From: PNON01 sp963757065
GTDB lineage: Bacteria > Chloroflexota > Anaerolineae > Anaerolineales > Anaerolineaceae
Reading direction: 5' to 3'
Assembly (NCBI GenBank): GCA_963757065.1
Contig: CAVWQC010000008.1
Span: 1 to 64,000, forward strand
DNA length: 64,000 nt
Made by a program: the position numbers and the translations under genes. This document shows, piece by piece, positions 57,087-64,000 of the stretch (within the stretch, counting starts at the first letter, position 1; each line of letters starts with the position of its first letter). The notes under the pieces are model-generated. The model saw only the letters and a list, made by a program, of their open reading frames with translations. It made no database searches and was not told the DNA's origin.

Positions 57087-58040
57087 TTGAAGGTAGTAGC
57101 ACTCGCGGGTGGTGTTGGTGGAGCTAAACTGGTGGAGGGATTGGCAAGGATCCTTGAACCGGACGATTTGACCATCATTGTTAATACCGGAGATGATTTT
57201 CGGTTCAGCGGATTGGCAATTTCACCTGATCTGGATACAGTCTGTTATACCCTGGCGGGTGTGGCTAATCAGGTTACCGGGTGGGGGTTGAAAGATGAAT
57301 CCTGGAATACACTTAACCAATTAAAAAAGCTGGGAGCACCTGCCTGGTTCAATCTGGGGGATAAAGACCTGGCAACGCACATTGAACGATCCAGGCTTTT
57401 GGAAAACGGACTTCCTTTAAGTGAAATTACACGTTTATTTTGTGAAAAATGGGGAATTCAGCACACTGTCATCCCAATGACAGATGATAAGGTATCCACC
57501 AAGATTTATGATACCAGCGGTCGAAAATTGGATTTCCAGGAATATTTTGTCAAATACCACTGGGAACCGATAGTTATAAAAATTGAATTCGATGGCATCG
57601 ACCAAGCCAAACCTGCACCAGGCGTGCTGGAATCGATCATGGCTTCCGACCTGGTTGTGATTTGTCCTTCAAATCCGTATGTCAGCATAGATCCTATCCT
57701 CAAACTTGTCGGAGTACAGCAATTATTATTGGAGAAGCAAGTCCTGGCAGTCAGCCCGATCATTGGCGGGCAGGCCGTGAAAGGACCCCTCGCCAAAATG
57801 ATCAAGGAATTGGATGGCAAGGAAGCATCAGCAGATTTCGCTGCAAAATTCTATCATGGAGATTCCATATTGAAAGGTTACATTCTGGATATTGTGGACA
57901 TAGAATTGAGTCAAGAGATCGAACGCTGGGGTATAATTTGTAAAGCAGTAGAGACGATGATGCTCTCCACCAGAGACAGGGTACGGTTAGCGGAAGATGT
58001 ACTGTCGTTGGGCCGACAAATGCTAAAGGAGGAGAAATAA
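57087..58040 (+). CDS. cofD: 2-phospho-L-lactate (or PEP) transferase of F420 synthesis
   Basis: Transfers the phospho-lactyl-type group to the deazaflavin FO. The N-terminal motif VVALAGGVGGAKLVEGLARI and the following IIVNTGDDFRFSGLAISPDLDT are diagnostic of CofD. 317 residues. TTG at 57087 is used, preceded by AGGGAG. Further segments LGDKDLATHIERSRLL and CPSNPYVSIDPIL complete the fold. It is followed 3 bases later by cofC. Confidence 0.95.
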   Translation: MKVVALAGGVGGAKLVEGLARILEPDDLTIIVNTGDDFRFSGLAISPDLDTVCYTLAGVANQVTGWGLKDESWNTLNQLKKLGAPAWFNLGDKDLATHIERSRLLENGLPLSEITRLFCEKWGIQHTVIPMTDDKVSTKIYDTSGRKLDFQEYFVKYHWEPIVIKIEFDGIDQAKPAPGVLESIMASDLVVICPSNPYVSIDPILKLVGVQQLLLEKQVLAVSPIIGGQAVKGPLAKMIKELDGKEASADFAAKFYHGDSILKGYILDIVDIELSQEIERWGIICKAVETMMLSTRDRVRLAEDVLSLGRQMLKEEK

Positions 58041-58043
58041 TTC

Positions 58044-58682
58044 ATGAGTATGTGGGCGATCGTACCAGTGAAACCATTACGCCATGGAAAATCAAGGCTT
58101 TCCGGGGTGTTAACAGAAGATGAACGATCGGAGTTGAACATATCACTCCTGGGTCACACCCTTGATGTATTAAACCAAGTAAATGAAATCAGCAACACCC
58201 TCGTAGTCAGCCGCGACCATGCGGTGCTTACCATCGCACGGGAAATGGGAGCCAAGACTGTACAGGAAGATGGTGCTCCTCAGCTGAATACAGCATTGCG
58301 CCGAGCAACGGTGATCGCACAGGTATATGCAACCCGAGGTGTGCTCATTTTACCGGCAGATCTACCCCTCATGCAGCCATCCGACATTGAGGAACTGATT
58401 GCCCTGGCAATAAATCCTCCAGTGGTGGTCATCGCCCCTGACAGACACCGGTCAGGAACGAATGCCTTGCTGCTCAGCCCATCCGGTTTATTCGACTATT
58501 CCTTCGGTCCAGGGTCATTCCAAAAGCATTGTGAAAAAGCAAAAAAGGTTGGCGCAAGGCTGGAAATTTGTTCCATTCCTTCCCTTGAATTAGATCTAGA
58601 CTTACCAGAAGACCTGGAAATCCTCCGGAGTCTCGAAAAGGATATACCAGGTCTGAAAATCACCAGCAATTCACTTTATTAA
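58044..58682 (+). CDS. cofC: 2-phospho-L-lactate guanylyltransferase
   Basis: Activates phospholactate or PEP with GTP for F420 assembly. A 212-residue nucleotidyltransferase with WAIVPVKPLRHGKSRLSGVL at the start, LILPADLPLMQPSDIEELI in the centre and DRHRSGTNALLLSP. A strong AAAGGAGGAG precedes the ATG. Order cofE-cofD-cofC in one run gives the tail-adding half of the pathway; FO synthase (cofG/cofH) is not in the window. Confidence 0.93.
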   Translation: MSMWAIVPVKPLRHGKSRLSGVLTEDERSELNISLLGHTLDVLNQVNEISNTLVVSRDHAVLTIAREMGAKTVQEDGAPQLNTALRRATVIAQVYATRGVLILPADLPLMQPSDIEELIALAINPPVVVIAPDRHRSGTNALLLSPSGLFDYSFGPGSFQKHCEKAKKVGARLEICSIPSLELDLDLPEDLEILRSLEKDIPGLKITSNSLY

Positions 58683-58693
58683 TGGAGGAAATT

Positions 58694-59692
58694 ATGAAAC
58701 AGAGAATGGCGCTTTACCTTCAAGACTCTCATGATCTACGTGACGGTCTGGAATATGTAAAATACGCTGAGAAGCGTGGATTTGAAGCAGTCTGGCAGGC
58801 AGAAAGCCGGTTGGTACGGGATGCCATTGTACCCATGGCAGCCTATGCCGCAGTCACGGATAAATTAAAGGTAGGGTCCGGGGTCATCAATAACTGGACC
58901 AGGAATATTGGATTGCTGGCAGCGACGTTCCTTACATTGGATGACCTTGCACCAAACAGGATCATCTGCGGAATAGGCGCCTGGTGGGACCCGCTAGCGA
59001 AGAATGTGGGCATCAACCGCACCAAACCGCTCACAGCGATGAAAGAAACCGTATTGATCATGAAACGCTTACTTAATATGGAACGGGTCACCTTCCATGG
59101 TGATTTTGTGCATGTGGATGGAATTGAACTGGATGTCGTTCACGGCAGACGCGAACCCCGCAATGTTCCGGTTATGATCGGAGCAACCGGTGACCAGATG
59201 ATGGAAATGACAGGAGAGATTGCGGATGGGGCAGTGCTGAATTATTGTGTTCCACCCGAATACAACTACAAAGCATTGGATCTACTGACTGCAGGAGCAA
59301 AAAAAGCAGGTCGGAAGCTGGACGATATTGACCGCCCACAACTGGTTGTTTGCTCTGTGGATCTTGATCACGATAAAGCAATTGATACGACCCGTGAATT
59401 ATTAACCCAGTACCTGGCGCAGCAACCGCACATTGCCAAGGCCTCAGGCGTTTCAATGGATGTTGTCGCAGAAATCCAATCCATTATGGGCTGGCCTGCG
59501 ACCCACGAACAAATCATGAAAGCCAAACATCTTGTCCCGGAAGAATTAATCCTGCGGATCACTGCTTCGGGTACACCGGATGAAGCACGAGCCAAAGTCC
59601 ATGAATATGTGAACAACGGCTGCACCTGCCCGATCTTGTATCCAGTCGGCGGTGATGTGAAACTGCTGATCGATACTTTTGCTCAGAATTAA
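58694..59692 (+). CDS. LLM-class (F420-dependent type) oxidoreductase
   Basis: A luciferase-like-monooxygenase-fold protein of about 332 residues. MALYLQDSHDLRDGLEYVKY, the core EAVWQAESRLVRDAIVPMAA, VGSGVINNWTRN and GIGAWWDPLAKNVGI fit the F420-binding Mer-like subgroup rather than the flavin type. GGAGG (58684-58688) supports the ATG at 58694. It directly follows cofC, and such clustering is common for F420 users. The reaction is unknown; a reductive step on a pathway intermediate is inference. Confidence 0.88.
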   Translation: MKQRMALYLQDSHDLRDGLEYVKYAEKRGFEAVWQAESRLVRDAIVPMAAYAAVTDKLKVGSGVINNWTRNIGLLAATFLTLDDLAPNRIICGIGAWWDPLAKNVGINRTKPLTAMKETVLIMKRLLNMERVTFHGDFVHVDGIELDVVHGRREPRNVPVMIGATGDQMMEMTGEIADGAVLNYCVPPEYNYKALDLLTAGAKKAGRKLDDIDRPQLVVCSVDLDHDKAIDTTRELLTQYLAQQPHIAKASGVSMDVVAEIQSIMGWPATHEQIMKAKHLVPEELILRITASGTPDEARAKVHEYVNNGCTCPILYPVGGDVKLLIDTFAQN

Positions 59693-59696
59693 AAGA

Positions 59697-60179
59697 ATGA
59701 CGAAAACAAAACAGGCTACATCTCGTGAATGTTTTGTCTGCGGAGTGGAAAACCCTTCCGGCCTGCACATGCATTTCTACACCATCGCACCCGGAGAGGT
59801 TGAGGCACATCATACACTCACAGACGATTACCAGGGATATCCCGGGGTGGTACATGGCGGAATCATCGCTTCGATGCTGGATGAAGTCATGGGACGGGTA
59901 TTCATGGAAGGTGATCCGCCCCGGTTTATGGTAACTGCCGAATTAAAGATCCGATACAAAAAACCGGTCCCAGTAAATACGCCACTTAAGCTAACCGGGC
60001 ATCGGGTCAAGGATAATGGCAGGATAGGACAGGCAACCGGTGAAATCATCGGACCAGATGGTGATATCCTGGTGACAGGAGAGATCACCGTCGTCAATAT
60101 GCCCGGTGCGACGATGAATTCCAGTGAACTTGAAAAGATGGGTTGGAAAGTCTACCCGGAAATGGAAAGGACAGTATGA
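59697..60179 (+). CDS. PaaI-type hot-dog thioesterase
   Basis: A 160-residue hot-dog fold protein. The family segment DYQGYPGVVHGGIIASMLDE carries the HGG active-site loop and an acidic residue (about residues 48-64). An N-terminal CFVCGVENPSGLHMHF segment is typical of one branch of the family. It probably hydrolyses an acyl-CoA. Its stop overlaps the start of the next gene (ATGA). Confidence 0.88.
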   Translation: MTKTKQATSRECFVCGVENPSGLHMHFYTIAPGEVEAHHTLTDDYQGYPGVVHGGIIASMLDEVMGRVFMEGDPPRFMVTAELKIRYKKPVPVNTPLKLTGHRVKDNGRIGQATGEIIGPDGDILVTGEITVVNMPGATMNSSELEKMGWKVYPEMERTV

Positions 60180-60940
60180 TCACGGAATACAATAGACCTT
60201 CGAATTTAGAATCTGCACTGGAATTATTAGCTCGGAAAACTCCGGTGACTGTTCCATTGGCCGGCGGGACACTTCTCAACCGGAAAACGGATGCAGACTT
60301 TGCTGTGGTCGATATCCAGGGGCTCCCATTGAAATCCATCCAATTGGATGGAAATACCTTGCGGTTGGGAGCAGGAGTGAATCTTCAGGAATTGATCGAT
60401 CACCCGGATGTACCTGCGATACTCAAAGAAACCTGCAGAAAAGAAACCAGTTATAACCTTCGGCAAATGAGCACAGTCGGGGGATGCATCGCCGGAGGAG
60501 ACGGGAAATCCATTCTGCTTTCATTATTATTAGCCTGGAATGCCCAACTCGAAATCCAACCGGGAACAGAGAAAATCACAATCAGTGAACTCCTTCCGGT
60601 AAGGAAAAAAATTCTTACGGGCAAGTTGATCACTTCAATCAGCATCAACACTTCAGTTAAGGTCGCATTTGAAACAATTACTAAATCTCCAGCCGATTAC
60701 CCGATTGCCGGGGTATCCATGGCTCAATGGCCCAACGGAAGAACCCGGGTGAATGTTTTTGGCTATGGAGAACTTCCGGTAGCCGCAATGGATGGAACAT
60801 CAGCAATTGGTGCCGACCTGGCTGCCAGGAATGCTTTTGCAGACAGTAATGATATTCATGCCAGCAGTGCTTATCGGGAAAGCATCGCCGGTGTATTAGT
60901 GAAAAGATGCCTTGATAAGTTGGCAGTGGAGGTGAAATGA
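60176..60940 (+). CDS. Molybdenum hydroxylase FAD-binding subunit 2 (CoxM/XdhB type)
   Basis: Second FAD subunit, 254 residues, distinct from the copy at 49867. FAD motifs VTVPLAGGTLLNRKT and RQMSTVGGCIAGGDGKS are visible but more divergent; the second motif has GGCIAG where the first copy has GGNVGH. ATG at 60176 overlaps the previous stop. It overlaps the large-subunit gene by 4 bases. The base composition is lower in GC than copy 1, so the two clusters probably have different origins. Confidence 0.88.
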   Translation: MITEYNRPSNLESALELLARKTPVTVPLAGGTLLNRKTDADFAVVDIQGLPLKSIQLDGNTLRLGAGVNLQELIDHPDVPAILKETCRKETSYNLRQMSTVGGCIAGGDGKSILLSLLLAWNAQLEIQPGTEKITISELLPVRKKILTGKLITSISINTSVKVAFETITKSPADYPIAGVSMAQWPNGRTRVNVFGYGELPVAAMDGTSAIGADLAARNAFADSNDIHASSAYRESIAGVLVKRCLDKLAVEVK

Positions 60941-63925
60941 ACCTCAAATTAAATATTAATGGTAAAACTCTACAGGTTTCAGCAAATCCGGGGGAGACTT
61001 TACAAACAGTATTGCGGACAAACGGTTATTTTGGTACAAAACATGGCTGTGAGGATGGCCAGTGTGGCGCTTGCGCCATATTAATGGATGACCGTCCGGT
61101 AAATTCATGCCTCATTCTGGCTGCCCAGGCTGAAGGTCACAACATCCGCACGATTGAAGGGGTAGGTGTCCATCCCAACAAAGGTTGGAAAAAGAACGAT
61201 GGTTTATCTGCTATACAAAAAGCATTTGTCGAGACAGGTGCAATTCAATGCGGTTTTTGCACACCTGCCCAGGTGCTGGCTGCCACCTCCTTGCTGGAGA
61301 AAAACCTTAATCCTGCTGAGGATGAAATTCGGGATGTTCTTTCAGGTGTATTATGCCGTTGTACAGGATACCTGAAACCTGTCCAGGCTGTTCAAAGAGC
61401 TGCGGCATTTCTTCGCGGAGAAGTACCGGAACCCATTTACCCGATTGGGGATCAACCTGATATTTATATTGCTCCGGAGAGAATGGATCCAGGCCGTCCA
61501 GAAGAAGGTGTGACCACTCAAACGCAAACCAGCGTTTTCCCTAAAGTCTGGACCACTCCCCAAACAAAGACGTTTACGACAGTTGGAAAACCGGAAATAA
61601 AAGTCGATGCCATAAAACTGGTCCAGGGCAAACCAGCCTATACCGGGGATATCGAGTTGCGTGGAATGTTATACGCAAAAGTGCTGCACAGCCCGGTGGC
61701 GCATGCAAAGATCAAGAATATCGATACGACTGCCGCAAAAGGACTGAAGGGTGTAGCAGCAGTTCTCACCTGGCAGGATATTCCACGGGTTGTCTATTCA
61801 ACTGCCGGACAATCCGACCCGATACCGGGTCCTTTGGATGCTTTTTCTCTCGATAACAAGGTTCGCTTTGTTGGTGACCGGGTTGCATTTGTCGCTGCTG
61901 AAACACTCGAAATAGCTGAACAAGCGATCAAGTTGATCAAAGTGGATTATGAAGAATTGCCAGCGATCCTGGATAGCTCCCTCGCGATGGCAGCCAATGC
62001 AGCTATCCTGCATGATGAAAAGGAATATGTAAATTTTGCCGGCTCAAACCCGAAAAAGAATATGGCGGCTGAGATCCGGATCGATGTTGGAGACATAGAA
62101 AAAGGATTTGCTGAAGCTGATTTTATCGTGGAAGGTGATTATAAAGTTCCCAAAGTTCAGCAGGCGCATATCGAACCACATATTACCATCAGCTACTGGG
62201 ATGAAGATGACCGCCTGGTACTTCGAACCAGTACCCAGGTACCATTCCATGTACGCCGTGTCCTGGCACCTGTGCTTGGACTACCGGTGAAACGTATTCG
62301 GGTCATCAAACCCCGTATCGGCGGTGGATTTGGTGGAAAGCAGGAAATCCTTATCGAAGACGTTGCAGCCCACCTGACGATTGCGACCGGCAGACCGGTC
62401 TATTACGAATATACCCGTGAAGAAGAATTCACATCTGCCCGTTCCAGGCACCCGATGAAAGTGCATCTCAAGACGGGGGTCAAGAAAGATGGGACGATCA
62501 CAGCCAATGAAATGTTTGCACTATCAGATACTGGCGCGTATGGCTGCCACGGATTGACAGTCACTGGAAATACCGGGCATAAATCCATGGCGCTTTATGT
62601 CGGTGATGGTAAATACCGTAAAGAACCGAATATACGTTTTTATGCAGATATAGTCTATACCAACACACCTCCAGCCGGAGCCTACCGTGGATATGGCGTT
62701 CCTCAGGGATACTGGCCGGTGGAAAGGCATATGGAAATCATCGCACGAAAGCTGGGGATGGATTCCATCGAATTCAGACTGAAGAACGCCCTCAGGCCGG
62801 GCGAACTGCATCCCTTCAGCAATGCCTGGAGTGAAGGACGCGAACCACGCCCTGAGATCGTGAATACGGTCGGATTGGAAGATTGTATAAAGCAGGGAAA
62901 GGCTGTCATAGGATGGGATTCTGAAATACGGCAACTCAGATTGGCACAAAGTGGTTGGCAACCCGCATTTACGGCGTGGAATTGGTATTGCTGCTGTGAT
63001 GCAAGGCACTGCCATTCCCTACATTGATATGGGTGGTGCGTCAATCAAAATGAATGAGGACGGTTCTTTCAATATGCTGGTCGGGGCTACCGACCTGGGG
63101 ACAGGATCAGATACAGTATTAGCCCAGATGGCAGCAGAAGTATTGGGAATTCCTGTGGATGATCTGATCGTTTATTCATCAGATACAGATTTCACTCCAT
63201 TTGATAAAGGTGCTTATGCGTCCAGTACGACGTATATATCAGGGACAGCTGCAGTCCTGGCTGCGCGGAAAGTGGCTGAGCGGGTCAAAGTACGGGCAGC
63301 TGATATGCTGAACAAACAGGATGCTTCAAAAGTGATCACTCCTGAATCGGTGAAATTGGCAGATTCGTGCGCAATATCACCTGATGGCCGAAGAATTACC
63401 ATGAGGGAGATTGCATATAATTCATTACACCACGAAAACCAGGAACAGATCATGGGTGTGGCTTCATATGCTTCACCGGTATCGCCGCCTCCATTTGCTG
63501 CTCAATTCGCTGAAGTGCTGGTGGATACACAAACAGGCCAGGTAAAGGTGGAAAGACTGGTCATGGCTGTGGATTCTGGTGTGATCATCAACCCGGTGAC
63601 TGCATCCGGACAAATTGAAGGCGGGATGACACAGGCGCTTGGATACGCACTCACAGAAGAAATGACCTATTCTGACAAGGGTGAAGCGCTGCAAACGAAT
63701 TGGAACGATTATCATATCTTCCGGTCAAATGAAATGCCGGAGTTGGAAACCCTATTTATTGAAACATTTGAACCTTCTCATCCTTTCGGTGTCAAAGCAG
63801 TGGCAGAGATACCCATGGATGGCGTAGCACCGGCTGTTGGAAATGCAATACTCGATGCCTGTGGCGCAAATCTGGAAGAAATTCCGGCAACCCCGGAACG
63901 TGTTTGGAAAGCAATTAAAAAGTAG
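60937..63925 (+). CDS. Molybdenum hydroxylase 2: fused [2Fe-2S] and molybdopterin subunits, one frameshift
   Basis: Second CoxS-CoxL fusion, about 995 residues. Iron-sulphur ligands: HGCEDGQCGACAILMDD and QCGFCTPAQVL..CRCTGY. A linker of about 50 residues rich in Pro/Thr (residues 165-215) precedes the Mo domain, longer than in copy 1. Mo-pterin motifs IGGGFGGKQE and TPPAGAYRGYG and the catalytic Glu in FGVKAVAEIPMDGVAPAVG are present. One extra A at 62924-62926 breaks the frame; without it SEYGNSDWHKVVGNPHLRRG is continuous. The substrate probably differs from copy 1. Confidence 0.9.
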
Positions 63926-63944
63926 GAAGAAAGAACCTGGACAG

Positions 63945-64000
63945 ATGAATTCGAATCAAGTTTATGTAATTGGCCATGTTAACCCCGACACTGATTCCAT
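63945..64000 (+). CDS. Start of a DHH-family phosphoesterase / Mn-dependent pyrophosphatase (partial)
   Basis: Only the first 18 codons are inside the window. MNSNQVYVIGHVNPDTDSI matches the N-terminus of family II manganese-dependent inorganic pyrophosphatases (GHxNPDxDS motif). The gene continues beyond the right edge. Confidence 0.7.
   Translation, partial: MNSNQVYVIGHVNPDTDS

Noticed and set aside
340..63925. Programmed +1 frameshifting as a shared recoding mechanism
   Set aside because: The shifts lack a common slippery motif, and the out-of-frame stops lie anywhere from 0 to about 28 codons after the shift point. In trpB and the beta-mannosidase the conserved sequence resumes well before the stop. 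Random insertion errors explain this better.

Overview
The window looks like part of a mesophilic, fermentative member of the Chloroflexota, most likely class Anaerolineae. This is inferred from gene content: many lipoproteins with Pro/Thr-rich linkers after the lipobox, an NBR1-type Ig lipoprotein, a bifunctional phosphoglucose/phosphomannose isomerase, ribosomal protein L31 with an extra C-terminal domain, a T-box leader, coenzyme F420 genes and CoxS-CoxL fused molybdenum hydroxylases. No rRNA, CRISPR array or phage module was seen. Base composition is moderate in most of the window and clearly GC-richer at about 45.9-47.3 kb and 49.8-55.5 kb.

Layout. 0-4.4 kb: duplicated terminator, then a glycoside module (GH2 beta-mannosidase, ROK sugar kinase, SIS isomerase). 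4.4-8.7 kb: exported metallophosphatase, ECF sigma factor with its RskA-type anti-sigma factor, and a three-repeat surface lipoprotein. 9-12 kb: tRNA-Ser(GGA), PGI/PMI, rsmI and an Ig-domain lipoprotein. 12.2-16.2 kb: phosphonate-type ABC importer with a fused double permease. 16.5-25.3 kb: small Cys/His protein, phosphoesterase, rplU-rpmA-rpmE with a consensus promoter, tdk, hpt, CCA-adding enzyme, response regulator and ppdK. 25.4-32.6 kb: membrane proteins, a Trp-type T-box leader with trpB2, and pyruvate/2-oxoacid dehydrogenase E1a-E1b-E2. 32.6-43.2 kb: a lytic transglycosylase divergent from a LacI-controlled run (lacI, rbsK, BMP-type nucleoside ABC importer, ADP-ribosylglycohydrolase-family enzyme). 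43.2-49.5 kb: aldo/keto reductase, DegV, MFS exporter, and a REP/RAYT transposase unit next to an AT-rich orphan gene. 49.7-64 kb: one uninterrupted + strand run of molybdenum hydroxylase 1, NUDIX, SsnA-type aminohydrolase, F420:NADP oxidoreductase, cofE, cofD, cofC, LLM-family oxidoreductase, thioesterase and molybdenum hydroxylase 2. A strong promoter and a compact folded 5' leader that ends at the first start codon precede it.

How the genes fit together. The last block reads as a purine or N-heterocycle oxidation island that carries part of the F420 pathway and two candidate F420 users. The lacI block reads as import of a ribosylated compound, cleavage of its N-glycosidic bond and phosphorylation of ribose. 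The early block handles mannose-type sugars.

Caution on quality. About 14 genes are split by single-base shifts, about 20 of them insertions (mostly in runs of 2-6 equal bases) and two apparent deletions. They hit housekeeping and accessory genes alike and the reading frame resumes perfectly, so I treat them as probable residual sequence errors and annotate each gene across the break. Exact break positions are my best reading.
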